From: Roseobacter sp.
GTDB lineage: Bacteria; Pseudomonadota; Alphaproteobacteria; Rhodobacterales; Rhodobacteraceae
Length of the DNA stretch: 24,459 bases
Direction of reading: 5' to 3'
Assembly (NCBI GenBank): GCA_024636425.1
Contig: JAGXHB010000187.1
Span: 1-24,459, forward strand
Shown: one piece after another, positions 5,851 to 14,871 of the stretch
Layout of the letters: every line of letters starts with the position of its first letter
How positions within the stretch are numbered: the first letter of the stretch is position 1
The notes under the pieces: generated by a model
The model's database searches: none
Told to the model about the DNA's origin: nothing
Seen by the model: only the letters and a program-made list of their open reading frames with translations
Made by a program: the position numbers and the translations under genes

Positions 5851-7434
5851 ATGAATAGCCCTCAAAAGATTGCCATCATCGGCGCTGGCCCGATGGCAAT
5901 GTACACCCTCAAGGAACTCATCAAGAACGCGACCCCCCTTGATCTGACGGTGTTTGAAGCCGCCGTTAAAGCCGGATGTGGCATGCCGTACAGAGCGGGC
6001 ATGAATGCTGACTACATGTATTGCAACGCGTTCAGCAAAGAGATCCCGCCCATAACGCGCCGGCTGGTCACTTGGCTGGATCAACAGGATGACGCGTTCC
6101 TCAAGGATTGGGATCTTGAGCGGAGTGATATAGGGGCCCGGGACTTCTATCCGCGAAACCTGATCGGGGAATTCCTGTCGGCAGAGTTCGATGCGCTGTG
6201 CAAATCCGGAAAAGAGGCAGGCCATAAGATCCAAGTGCTTCCGGATCATCGTGTGAGTGACATCATACCGTCCGATCAAAGCGTCACGCTTCGGGTCATT
6301 TCCCAAGGGGTCGAGACCACAGATGTATTTGGCAATGTTATTCTTGCAACGGGACACGACTGGCCAAGCAGTCCCAGAATCGACGAGGCTGATCTTGTGT
6401 CACCCTGGCCCTACACGAATGTTACCGATCTGCCTCCCAAGGCGATCGGAATCCTGGGGTCGTCACTTTCCGCAATCGACGTGATTGTGGCGCTTGGCAC
6501 AGAGCACGGCGAATTTCAGGAAGATGGATCAAAGATCAGTTGGTTCCCTCATAAGGGACGGGAAAAGCTGGCCGTTACCATGATCTCTCATAAAGGGATC
6601 ATGCCCGAGCCTGATTTTTACTATCCCTATCCGTACGAGCCATTGATCCACGTTAACGAGAATGCTGTTCTATCCGAAGTCAAAAAAGGATCCGACGGTC
6701 TTTTGCAAAGGGTCTTTGCGCTGTTGGTGGCCGAACTGAACGAGGTCGCGCCCGACTACATGGCGCGCCTTGGACCCGACGCACAAACAATCGAAGGCTT
6801 CCCGCACGCCTACTTCAAACACCGTGAAGAGTTGGGCGGCCTGCGCGCCCTACGCGAGACATTGAATACTGCGATCAAATCGATGGAGGACAAAATCACT
6901 ATACCCCATCGCTATGCTCTTTTGAGGGGGCACGAAAATTTTGATCTGATCCTCGACCATCTGGACGCAGATGACCGGCAGAGGTTCAACGACGCATTGA
7001 TGCCTGTGTTTGGCGATTGCTACGCGGCCATTCCTCACATTTCGGTGCGACGCGTTCTGGCACTCTATGATGCGGGCATTCTTGAACTTTTGCCTACCGG
7101 AGAAGGGGCTTCGTTCCGGAATATCCCTGACGGGGGCGTGTCGGTGGCAACGGTCGATGGCACCTTGGAATTTCACGCGCTGGTCGACGCACGTGGACAA
7201 GCAGCTGCAAACCTGCGCGACCTTCCTTTTCCCGGTTTGGTTGACGCGCTTGCCGATCCCGATAGCGATCTGACGTCACCTTTCAAGCTCAAGCTTTCCG
7301 GATGGAGCAAAGCTTGCGTGTACTGCCTCTCAATGCCGCAGGTTCTGAAACGTCATCCATTTTCACAAGGCCTGCCAAATTGCGAAAAGCTCGGCCGCAA
7401 GGTGGCACAGGAGATATTGCACCAGACCGGCTGA
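5851..7434 (+). CDS. FAD/NAD(P)-binding protein (NAD_binding_9 type)
   Basis: 527 residues. The N-terminus KIAIIGAGPMAMYTL is a Rossmann dinucleotide site (GAGPMA at 11-16), followed by an early Cys/Gly segment (CGMPYRAG). An ATGHDWP motif at about residue 166 and a second GILGSSLSAIDV nucleotide-like segment near 205 complete the FAD and NAD(P) pattern. The layout fits the large NAD_binding_9 family of poorly characterised flavoproteins, some distantly related to N-hydroxylating monooxygenases. The substrate is unknown. ATG 5851 is preceded only by a C-rich stretch without an obvious ribosome site; a 7-codon ATG reading frame at 5807 lies in the leader. It converges with otsA, with 33 bases between the stops. 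Confidence 0.75.
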   Translation: MNSPQKIAIIGAGPMAMYTLKELIKNATPLDLTVFEAAVKAGCGMPYRAGMNADYMYCNAFSKEIPPITRRLVTWLDQQDDAFLKDWDLERSDIGARDFYPRNLIGEFLSAEFDALCKSGKEAGHKIQVLPDHRVSDIIPSDQSVTLRVISQGVETTDVFGNVILATGHDWPSSPRIDEADLVSPWPYTNVTDLPPKAIGILGSSLSAIDVIVALGTEHGEFQEDGSKISWFPHKGREKLAVTMISHKGIMPEPDFYYPYPYEPLIHVNENAVLSEVKKGSDGLLQRVFALLVAELNEVAPDYMARLGPDAQTIEGFPHAYFKHREELGGLRALRETLNTAIKSMEDKITIPHRYALLRGHENFDLILDHLDADDRQRFNDALMPVFGDCYAAIPHISVRRVLALYDAGILELLPTGEGASFRNIPDGGVSVATVDGTLEFHALVDARGQAAANLRDLPFPGLVDALADPDSDLTSPFKLKLSGWSKACVYCLSMPQVLKRHPFSQGLPNCEKLGRKVAQEILHQTG

Positions 7435-7467
7435 CAACCTTCTCGGAATTGCAGGGATGTTCAGGCC

Positions 7468-8877
7468 TCAAACGTTGCTCTCAGCACCGTTGCTGTAGAA
7501 CTTTGCCCAACTGAAAGTGCTCCGGCTTTCTTTCAGCGCCGCAAGATAGCTCTCGTTCCAGCGAAGGACATCGGTATTCTTCACCTGCTCCATGCAATGG
7601 GCATGACGGCGCTTGCGCTCGGCCAGCGGCATATCCAGTGCCTGTGCCAGCGCTTCGCTCATTTCCTCAATGTCATAGGGGTTAACCAGCAATGCTTGTG
7701 TCATGTCTTCGGCGGCACCCGCCATGCGCGACAGGATCAGCACGCCCGGATCCTCTGGATCCTGTGCTGCTACATATTCCTTGGCGACAAGGTTCATGCC
7801 ATCAGCAAATGGCGTCACCAGCCCGACCCGCGCCTGACGGTAAAGCTTGGCCAGCACGTCGCGATCTATATTGCGATGGATATATCTCACCGGTGTCCAG
7901 TCCAGCGCTGCATTCTCGCCGTTTACGCGGCCTGAAAGTTCCTCCAGTTCATGACGGATATCGCGATACGCCGACACCTCCTCCCGGGTGGGCGGTGCGA
8001 TCTGCAAAAGGCTCGGCCTTCGGGACCGATCCTTGCGCGTTTCCAGATAGCGGCCAAAGGCCCGAAACCGGTTCGGCAGACCCTTGGAATAATCCAGCCT
8101 GTCTACCCCGATGACCAGATCGTCCTTCAGGTCACCGTCCAACTCCGCATGCTCGAATGTTTCCTTTGCAGCAGCGACGAATGCGTCAACGGCGATCCCG
8201 ATAGGAAAGGATCTGACGGCGACCCGGTTGTCGCCATATTTTATCTTGCCGTCCGGCATAAGCTCTGCGTCGGTTTCCGACCGGAACATCTCCAGACAGC
8301 GCGCGACGTCGGACCGTGTCTGAAGCCCGACAAGGTCATAGGCCGCCAGCCATTGCGCCAGATTGGCCGAAGAAGGCAGCGCGCCAAGATCGCCCAATGC
8401 GGGAAAAGGAATATGCAAAAAGAACCCAAGCTTGCCCGCAAAGCCCAAACTCCGCAGGTCAGACGCAAGCGGGAAGAAATGATAGTCATGGATCCAGATC
8501 ATGTCGTTGGGGCCGGCCACGTTGACGATCTGTTCAGCCAGCCGTCTGTTGACGCGCCGGTAGCCCTCTTCAAAACTGCGGCTCATTTGGACCAGATCAC
8601 CGCGACGGTGACAAACCGGCCACAACACTGAATTTGCAAACCCGAGATAATAAGTCTCGTGGTCCTCTTCCGAGATTTCAAAAGCCAGTCGCTTGTAGAA
8701 AGTTTGATCACCGATCTTTTTCAACTGCCCGGCGGGGCTCGCATGATGCTCAGGGTCGGCACCGATCCAGATGCCGCCTGTTTTGCGCAGCGTTTCATGC
8801 AGGGCAAACACCAGCCCACCGGAGGGCACCGCGGCTGTTGGCATACGGTTGGACACTACGATGAGTTCGCCAGACAT
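7468..8877 (-). CDS. otsA: Trehalose-6-phosphate synthase (GT20)
   Basis: 469 residues, the normal size of OtsA. It transfers glucose from a nucleotide sugar to glucose-6-phosphate in the cytoplasm. The N-terminal VVSNRMP (R11) and GGL segments form the phosphate-binding loop. IWIHDYHFF (127-135) and HIPFP (155-159) follow. GVDRLDYSKGLPNRF (257-271) holds the Arg and Lys that bind the donor diphosphate, and DGMNLVAKEYVA (359-370) holds the conserved Asp and Glu of the GT-B fold. It is divergent from otsB, so the two pathway genes have separate promoters. An EcfG-like site lies 72 bases upstream of the start. Confidence 0.95.
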   Translation of the reverse strand: MSGELIVVSNRMPTAAVPSGGLVFALHETLRKTGGIWIGADPEHHASPAGQLKKIGDQTFYKRLAFEISEEDHETYYLGFANSVLWPVCHRRGDLVQMSRSFEEGYRRVNRRLAEQIVNVAGPNDMIWIHDYHFFPLASDLRSLGFAGKLGFFLHIPFPALGDLGALPSSANLAQWLAAYDLVGLQTRSDVARCLEMFRSETDAELMPDGKIKYGDNRVAVRSFPIGIAVDAFVAAAKETFEHAELDGDLKDDLVIGVDRLDYSKGLPNRFRAFGRYLETRKDRSRRPSLLQIAPPTREEVSAYRDIRHELEELSGRVNGENAALDWTPVRYIHRNIDRDVLAKLYRQARVGLVTPFADGMNLVAKEYVAAQDPEDPGVLILSRMAGAAEDMTQALLVNPYDIEEMSEALAQALDMPLAERKRRHAHCMEQVKNTDVLRWNESYLAALKESRSTFSWAKFYSNGAESNV

Positions 8878-8949
8878 CTGTTTTTCCCAATAAATTATCG
8901 TCTCGGGAGCTTCACGGACGGACTTGCCTGAAAATCCCTACAAAACTGA

Positions 8950-8975
8950 AACGATTGCGAGGCAGTAAAAGTTCA
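8950..8975 (-). promoter_or_regulatory. EcfG-like promoter for otsA (TGAAC-N17-CGTT)
   Basis: On the minus strand TGAAC (8975-8971), a 17-base spacer and CGTT (8953-8950). The -10 is perfect and the -35 has one mismatch (T for the first G). It points to otsA, whose ATG is 72 bases further on. No matching site was found for otsB on the other strand. Confidence 0.45.
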
Positions 8976-9109
8976 CCTGAAAGTGATCTTAGGCCAGGCG
9001 AGTTGAAATTCGTTTTGAAGACGATACCTTATCAATATCAGGCGGGTGCCAGAAGCGGCGGCTCTCCATCACGGTGCAGGAAGCTCTCTTCAGAGTTTAA
9101 GAGTGAAAT

Positions 9110-9841
9110 ATGCAAGACGCAACGTTTCCACCCGTGATGACCTGCCGTGATCATGCATTTTATCTTGATCTGGACGGAACACTGGCAGAAATCGTTGCGC
9201 GCCCCGCTGATGCTGTGGTCACTGCGACGATGCGCGATTTGATCACCCGTCTGGTCTCGCAGACGAACCAATCCGTCGCGGTCGTATCGGGTCGATCGCT
9301 AAAGGACATCGACCGGCTCATGCATCCTTTGCTGTTGCCCGCCGCCGGATCGCATGGGCAAGAACTGCGATTTCCTAACAGCTTCACTGAGGCAAAGGGT
9401 GGCAACGACATCGCCGCTGACGCCGTGACCAAGATCATGGAGTTCGCCAGTCTATCCGGCCTTCTGGCAGAAACCAAGCCGGGCACCGTCGCGCTGCACT
9501 ATCGCTCTGCCCCAGATCTTGAAGCTGCCAGCCGGAATCTGATTGATGGCATTGCCGCGCGTGATGACCGATACCGTGCGATCCATGGTAAAATGGTCAG
9601 CGAACTAGCGCAACGCGCCTTTGACAAAGGCACAGCTATCGCCGGTTTCGCCGACACCGCGCCCTTCCGGGGCAAAGTGCCAGTCATGGTGGGTGATGAT
9701 GTTACGGACGAAGATGGCTTTCACATGGCGCAGAAACTGGGGGGGCACGGTATCAAGATCGGCCCCGGACCCACCGCCGCACGCTACAGGCTGAACTCCG
9801 TTACCGGATTTGCGACCTGGCTGGAGAGTATCCTGGGCTGA
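9110..9841 (+). CDS. otsB: Trehalose-6-phosphate phosphatase (HAD family)
   Basis: 243 residues, typical of OtsB. It removes the phosphate from trehalose-6-phosphate. HAD motif I is DLDGTLAEI with nucleophile D20 and acid D22. Motif II is VVSGRS around 58-63. The Lys of motif III is probably K173 (FDKGTAI). Motif IV is GDDVTDEDGF from 195, whose Asp residues bind Mg2+. The ribosome site is weak (AAGAG); a start at the later ATG (codon 10) would also retain motif I. GH15 follows after 27 bases in the same direction, suggesting co-transcription. Confidence 0.93.
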   Translation: MQDATFPPVMTCRDHAFYLDLDGTLAEIVARPADAVVTATMRDLITRLVSQTNQSVAVVSGRSLKDIDRLMHPLLLPAAGSHGQELRFPNSFTEAKGGNDIAADAVTKIMEFASLSGLLAETKPGTVALHYRSAPDLEAASRNLIDGIAARDDRYRAIHGKMVSELAQRAFDKGTAIAGFADTAPFRGKVPVMVGDDVTDEDGFHMAQKLGGHGIKIGPGPTAARYRLNSVTGFATWLESILG

Positions 9842-9868
9842 CGGACCCAACAGACGAAAGAGGTTAAG

Positions 9869-11644
9869 ATGGAATTTGGCGTAATCGGAAACTGTGCAGT
9901 CGCGGCTTTGATCGACGCCAGCGCCTCAATCAACTGGTACTGCTTGCCACGACTGGATGGCGATCCCGTCTTTCATAGTCTTGTAGGTCATGGCGCGGGC
10001 AAGAAAGGCGATGGCGCATTTGCGATCGAACTGGACGGCCAGACCGAAACGTCGCAGTTTTATGAAACAAATACTGCAATCCTGAAAACCGTGCTCCGAA
10101 GCGAGACAGGTGCTGTCGAGATCACCGATTTCTGCCCGCGCTTCGCTGACCGTGGGCGCAGCTTTCGCCCGCAAACCTTGATCCGGCAGGTGCGAAGGTT
10201 GGACGGATCGCCCCGGATGCGGTTTCGTATCAGACCGCGATTTCACTGGGGCGAGGTTGAGCCGATCCTGACCCGGGGTTCAAATCATGTGCGCTTTGTC
10301 GGACCGTCGCAGGTGATCCGGCTGACCACCGATGCGCCGCTTGATCATGTGCTGGACGAGCGGCTGATCAATCTTGAAAACGCTTTGACCTTTGTTCTTG
10401 GACCGGATGAAACGCTGTCGGACAGTCCTGCCGAAATCGGCAAGACATTTTATGACAGCACGCTGCGCTATTGGCAGCGCTGGTCGCAACGGCTGGCTGT
10501 TCCCTTGGAATGGCAAGACGCTGTGATCCGTGCTGCAATCACCCTCAAGCTTTGCAGCTACGAGCCGACGGGCGGTGTTATCGCAGCCATGACGACATCG
10601 CTGCCCGAAGCGCCCGACAGCGGGCGCAACTGGGACTATCGCTATTGCTGGGTTCGGGATGCATTTTTCACGGTGCGTGCATTGAACAGCCTTGCCGCCA
10701 CCCGAACGCTTGAACACTATTTCCAGTGGTTGATGAATGCAGTTGCCGACGCCAAAGGGGGGCATATCCAGCCTGTGCTGGGGGTGGGTCTGGAAACGGC
10801 GCTGACGGAACGCACGTCGGAAACACTGCAAGGGTTCCGGGGTATGGGGCCCGTGCGCATTGGCAATCAGGCGCACGAACATTTTCAACACGACACTTAC
10901 GGTAACATTATTCTTGGCGCTGCCCCGGCGTTCTTTGATCGCAGGTTGCCCCTGCATACGGGCGTCACCGCCTTTGAAAGCCTTGAACCTTTGGGCGAAC
11001 AGGCGTGGCTGTTGCACGACCAGCCGGATGCGGGCATCTGGGAACTGCGAACGCGGTCGCGCATACATACATCGTCGTCGCTTATGTGCTGGGCGGCCTG
11101 TGACAGGCTGGCGAAGATCGCCCGCCATCTGGACGAAACGGAGAAAGCGGCGCATTGGGCCAACCGCGCGACGATCATCCGCGACAAGATCCTTGAAAAT
11201 ACCTGGTCGGAGAAGCGTCAGGCATTTGTTGAGAGCTTTGGCGGTGAGACCTTGGATGCAAGCGTTCTGCTCATGGGCGAGGTCGGATTTCTACCGGCTG
11301 ACGATCCGAGATTTGTGGCGACCGTCGAAACCCTGACACGGGTGCTGGGTCGCGGGCCCTATATGCTGCGCTACGAGGAAGCAGATGATTTCGGCGTGCC
11401 CGAAGTCGGCTTTAACGTGTGCGCCTTCTGGCGCATTGACGCGCTGGCCCGTATCGGACGTCTGGAGGAGGCGCGCGATCTGTTCGAACAGATGCTTGGT
11501 GCGCGCAACTCACTGGGGCTAATGTCCGAAGATACGTCCTTTGCCACCGGAGAGGGATGGGGCAACTTTCCGCAAACCTATTCGATGGTTGGTATCATCA
11601 ATGGCGCAATGCGCCTGTCGCGTCGTTGGGAGGCGGAACTGTAG
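9869..11644 (+). CDS. GH15 family glucoamylase / trehalase-like hydrolase
   Basis: 591 residues. The N-terminal beta-sandwich begins with GVIGNCAVAALIDASASINW, the standard GH15 opening. The (alpha/alpha)6 domain carries NWDYRYCWVRDAFF at about 254. A probable catalytic acid is E392 in AGIWELRTR, and a probable base is E562 in TGEGWGNFPQTYS. GH15 inverting enzymes cleave terminal alpha-glucosyl bonds; members include glucoamylases, dextran glucosidases and mycobacterial-type trehalases. No signal peptide is visible, so it acts in the cytoplasm. Position directly behind otsB suggests trehalose or a related alpha-glucan as substrate, which is inference. AGAGG upstream supports ATG 9869. Confidence 0.87.
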   Translation: MEFGVIGNCAVAALIDASASINWYCLPRLDGDPVFHSLVGHGAGKKGDGAFAIELDGQTETSQFYETNTAILKTVLRSETGAVEITDFCPRFADRGRSFRPQTLIRQVRRLDGSPRMRFRIRPRFHWGEVEPILTRGSNHVRFVGPSQVIRLTTDAPLDHVLDERLINLENALTFVLGPDETLSDSPAEIGKTFYDSTLRYWQRWSQRLAVPLEWQDAVIRAAITLKLCSYEPTGGVIAAMTTSLPEAPDSGRNWDYRYCWVRDAFFTVRALNSLAATRTLEHYFQWLMNAVADAKGGHIQPVLGVGLETALTERTSETLQGFRGMGPVRIGNQAHEHFQHDTYGNIILGAAPAFFDRRLPLHTGVTAFESLEPLGEQAWLLHDQPDAGIWELRTRSRIHTSSSLMCWAACDRLAKIARHLDETEKAAHWANRATIIRDKILENTWSEKRQAFVESFGGETLDASVLLMGEVGFLPADDPRFVATVETLTRVLGRGPYMLRYEEADDFGVPEVGFNVCAFWRIDALARIGRLEEARDLFEQMLGARNSLGLMSEDTSFATGEGWGNFPQTYSMVGIINGAMRLSRRWEAEL

Positions 11645-11702
11645 CCATTAGCCGGTGGACCGGATCAGAAACGGGCACCTGCGACGTTTTATCTGTCCGT
11701 CT

Positions 11703-11728
11703 GGAACAGGCATCATTTGCCCCGCGTT
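11703..11728 (+). promoter_or_regulatory. EcfG-type promoter for the catalase, perfect match (GGAAC-N17-CGTT)
   Basis: GGAAC 11703-11707, 17 bases, CGTT 11725-11728. It lies in the 174-base gap between the GH15 stop and the catalase ATG (11819), and the -10 ends 90 bases before that ATG. An earlier in-frame ATG at 11717 would start inside the promoter, which argues for the later start. Confidence 0.7.
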
Positions 11729-11818
11729 GATAGCCATAGTGTAGGTAACCGTGACACTCGCGGTGCGTGCCGGATTTCAACGCGATGCAATACTGCAAGC
11801 GAGATGGAGAGCAAGCCG

Positions 11819-13876
11819 ATGACCGACAACAAGCTAGACAAGGGTGGCGCGCCACACCAGCAGACCACAGATCGCGAAAAGACGCTGACCACGGCCCAAG
11901 GTGGCCCCATTGCCGACGATCAGAATTCACTCAAGGCGGGCCCACGCGGGCCGGTTCTGCTGGAAGATCATATCATCCGCGAAAAGATCTTTCATTTCGA
12001 CCACGAACGGATCCCTGAGCGTGTGGTGCATGCCCGCGGCTACGGCGTTCACGGTCATTTCGAGCTGACCGAAGCCATTCCCGAACTGTCTTGTGCAGAT
12101 ATATTCCAGCGTGTCGGCGAGAAGACCCCGACGTTCACGCGCTTTTCCACGGTTGCTGGCAACAAAGGCTCCCCCGATCTGGCGCGCGACGTGCGCGGGT
12201 TCGCCACCAAGTTTTACACTCAGGAAGGCAACTGGGATCTCGTCGGCAACAACATCCCCGTTTTCTTCATTCAGGACGCGATCAAGTTTCCCGACCTGAT
12301 CCATTCGGTCAAACCGGCTCCCGATCGCGGCTTTCCGCAGGCCCAGAGCGCCCATGACAATTTTTGGGACTTCATTTCCTTGTCTCCGGAATCCATCCAT
12401 ATGACCTTGTGGCAGATGTCTGACCGGACCATCCCGCGGTCCTTGCGCTTCATGGAAGGGTTCGGCGTCCATACGTTCCGTCTGGTCAATGCGAAAGGCA
12501 AATCTCACTACGTTAAGTTCCACTGGAAGCCCAAACAAGGCATGCAGTCCGTGGTCTGGAACGAAGCGCTGAAAATCAACGGCGCAGATCCCGATTTCCA
12601 CCGACGTGATATGTGGGATGCGATTGACGCGGGCGATTTCCCACAGTGGGATTTAGGCATTCAGGTCTTTGATGATGAATTCGCCGACAATTTCGAATTC
12701 GACATCCTTGATGCGACCAAGCTGATCCCCGAAGAACAGGTGCCCGTCCGGATCATCGGGACATTGACGCTGGATGCAAATGTGCGCAACTTTTTCGCCG
12801 AGACGGAGCAGGTTGCCTTCTGTACCCAGAATATTGTCCAAGGTATCGACCACACCAACGACCCTTTGCTGCAAGGGCGCAACTTCTCTTATCTCGACAC
12901 GCAGACCAAACGTCTGGGCGGGCCTAACTTCACCCACATTCCGATCAATGCGCCGAAGTGCCCGATGCATAATTTCCAGCAAGACGGTCACATGGCGATG
13001 CATAACCCGGTTGGCCGTGCCAACTATGAACCCAACAGCTGGGGCGATGACGGCGGCCCGCGCGAAAATCCAGAGATCGGGTTCAAAAGCTATCCGGCAG
13101 AGGTCGAGGGTACCAAACAACGGACGAGATCGGAAACTTTTGCAGACCATTATTCGCAGGCCCGGCAATTCTGGATCAGCCAGACGGAGACTGAACAGCG
13201 TCATATCGCGGCGGCTTATACATTCGAGCTGTCGAAGTGCCAGCATGAGAAGATCCGTCTGCGGATGCTAAGTCACCTCATGAACGTCCATGATGATCTT
13301 GCCGAAATGGTCGCCAAGGGACTGGGCGTCACACAAATGCCCGAAGCCGCGAAACCCGCGCGAGATCCGATCACTGATCTGCCGCCTTCGGACGCGCTGA
13401 GCATTCTGAAGAACGGACCCGATAGCTTTGCGGGCCGCAAGCTTGGCTTGTTCATCGCCGAAGGCGCGGATGCCGACATGGTCAAAGCGCTGGAAGACGC
13501 GTTCAAGGCCGAGGGGGCAATGGTCGCTATTGTCGCTCCGCATGTTTCGGGGGCCAAGCTCTCTGACGGGTCCATGCGTGCTGCTGACGAAAAGATCGAC
13601 GGCGGTCCATCGGTGGTCTTTGACGCGGTAGCACTCGTAATGCCTTCCAAGCAGGGCAAAGAGCTTGCCGCAAACAAGCCAGCGCAGGACTTTGTCAGCG
13701 ACGCTTTCGCCCATGCAAAGTTCATCGCGTGGACAGACGGTGCCAAACCCATCCTTGAGGCGACAGGTGTTGCTGACAAAACTGACGATGGGATGATGAA
13801 GCTTGAAGACGGTTCCGCCAAAGAGTTCGTGACGAAATGTCGCGCGCTTCGGTTCTGGGATCGCGAAGCAGACTGA
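11819..13876 (+). CDS. katE: Large-subunit monofunctional catalase (KatE / HPII type)
   Basis: 685 residues from ATG 11819 (GGAGA 8 bases upstream). It converts hydrogen peroxide to water and oxygen. The haem-site residues are all present at a constant offset of 57 from E. coli KatE: H71 (VHARG), N144 (VGNN), R354 and the haem-ligand Tyr358 (NFSYLDTQTKRLGGPNF). The C-terminal part from about 540 (RKLGLFIAEGADADMVKAL) is the flavodoxin/GATase-like domain that defines clade 2 catalases. It is about 70 residues shorter than HPII, mainly at the N-terminus. In E. coli katE is a stationary-phase gene; here an EcfG-type promoter would give the alphaproteobacterial equivalent. Confidence 0.96.
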   Translation: MTDNKLDKGGAPHQQTTDREKTLTTAQGGPIADDQNSLKAGPRGPVLLEDHIIREKIFHFDHERIPERVVHARGYGVHGHFELTEAIPELSCADIFQRVGEKTPTFTRFSTVAGNKGSPDLARDVRGFATKFYTQEGNWDLVGNNIPVFFIQDAIKFPDLIHSVKPAPDRGFPQAQSAHDNFWDFISLSPESIHMTLWQMSDRTIPRSLRFMEGFGVHTFRLVNAKGKSHYVKFHWKPKQGMQSVVWNEALKINGADPDFHRRDMWDAIDAGDFPQWDLGIQVFDDEFADNFEFDILDATKLIPEEQVPVRIIGTLTLDANVRNFFAETEQVAFCTQNIVQGIDHTNDPLLQGRNFSYLDTQTKRLGGPNFTHIPINAPKCPMHNFQQDGHMAMHNPVGRANYEPNSWGDDGGPRENPEIGFKSYPAEVEGTKQRTRSETFADHYSQARQFWISQTETEQRHIAAAYTFELSKCQHEKIRLRMLSHLMNVHDDLAEMVAKGLGVTQMPEAAKPARDPITDLPPSDALSILKNGPDSFAGRKLGLFIAEGADADMVKALEDAFKAEGAMVAIVAPHVSGAKLSDGSMRAADEKIDGGPSVVFDAVALVMPSKQGKELAANKPAQDFVSDAFAHAKFIAWTDGAKPILEATGVADKTDDGMMKLEDGSAKEFVTKCRALRFWDREAD

Positions 13877-13918
13877 ACCCTCGACGGATCGGCAAGCGGC
13901 AGGTGTCGTCGCCCTGGC

Positions 13919-13938
13919 GCGGGGTCTAGTAGCCCCGC
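13919..13938. terminator. Possible bidirectional terminator hairpin between katE and ghrA
   Basis: GCGGGG and CCCCGC form a 6-bp GC stem around an 8-base loop. It overlaps the ghrA stop codon (13926-13928), between two convergent genes. There is no T-tract, so the call rests on position and stem strength only. Confidence 0.3.
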
Positions 13939-14855
13939 ACCGGATCGACGACACCCCGCAAGGGTTCAACTTGTCTGTGTCGCTGCAGGTTCTTGCAGAT
14001 CTGCGGCACGCTGGTTTCAAGCCGTGTAATACAGGCAATATGGGGCGTCAGCAGAATCCGGGGATCGCTCCAGAACGGATGCCCCGCTCGAAGCGGTTCC
14101 GGCTCGGTGACATCTATCACTGCCGCGCGCAGCTTACCCCTGTCCAGTGCAGCAGTGAGTGCCGCGTGATCAAGCTGCTGACCCCGACCGACATGGACCA
14201 ATGCGGCACCATCCGGCAGGCTGTCAAACAATTCTGCATCAAGAATAGTGCGGGTTGCATCGGTCAATGGCAGCAAACAGATCAGAATGTCGGTCTGCGC
14301 AAGAAAGGGGCGCAGCCCGTCCGCTCCGTGAAACGTGTTGACCCCGTCGAGTTTGTGAGGACTTCGCGCCCAGCCAGACAGGGCAAAGCCGAATGGCGCA
14401 AGCGCCCTGAGCGCACCCTGCCCCAACTCACCCAAGCCCATCACGCCCACACGGCGGTCACGCGTCAGCGGCGGGACGGAAACACGCTCCCACACCTGAT
14501 TGCGCTGGTTGTCGATGTAGCCGGGCAGGTCGCGGTGCAAGCCGAGTACCGCCATCGTGACATATTCCTGCATCATCGCGGTCAGCCCGTCGTCGATCAG
14601 CCGGACGACCGGCACATTTTCAGGCACCTCGGACATCACGAACTGATCCGCACCCGCCCCCATCGAAAAGATAATCTCCAGATTTGGATATGCGGTCTTG
14701 ATGTCTTCGGGCACCTTCCAGGTGAGCATGTAGCGTATATCGGTTTTATCAAATGCCTCGCCCGTGATGACGACGGGCACATCTGGCATAAGATCGGCAA
14801 ATTGCGTGCGCAGCAATTCGGCACGCGACGGGTCCATATTGGCAAGAAAGGTCAA
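13926..14855 (-). CDS. ghrA: GhrA-like glyoxylate/hydroxypyruvate reductase (2-hydroxyacid dehydrogenase)
   Basis: 309 residues from TTG 14855. That start follows GGAG by 6 bases and gives the family's usual opening (LTFLANMDP). The NAD(P) loop is GLGELG at 140-145. The catalytic triad sits at a constant offset of 3 from E. coli GhrA: R224 (HVGRGQ), E253 (DVTEPEPL) and H272 (TPHIA). The enzyme reduces glyoxylate, hydroxypyruvate or another short 2-oxo acid. It begins 16 bases after the last ABC permease stop and is the final gene of that operon. This suggests that it handles a product of the imported substrate. A longer start at 14918 would overlap the permease and is less likely. Confidence 0.88.
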   Translation of the reverse strand: MTFLANMDPSRAELLRTQFADLMPDVPVVITGEAFDKTDIRYMLTWKVPEDIKTAYPNLEIIFSMGAGADQFVMSEVPENVPVVRLIDDGLTAMMQEYVTMAVLGLHRDLPGYIDNQRNQVWERVSVPPLTRDRRVGVMGLGELGQGALRALAPFGFALSGWARSPHKLDGVNTFHGADGLRPFLAQTDILICLLPLTDATRTILDAELFDSLPDGAALVHVGRGQQLDHAALTAALDRGKLRAAVIDVTEPEPLRAGHPFWSDPRILLTPHIACITRLETSVPQICKNLQRHRQVEPLRGVVDPVRGY

Positions 14856-14871
14856 GGCAGTCTCCGGAATG

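Noticed and set aside
11717..11818. Upstream catalase starts (ATG 11717 and ATG 11804)
   Set aside because: 11717 lies inside the perfect promoter. 11804 lacks a ribosome site, whereas 11819 has GGAGA at good spacing.
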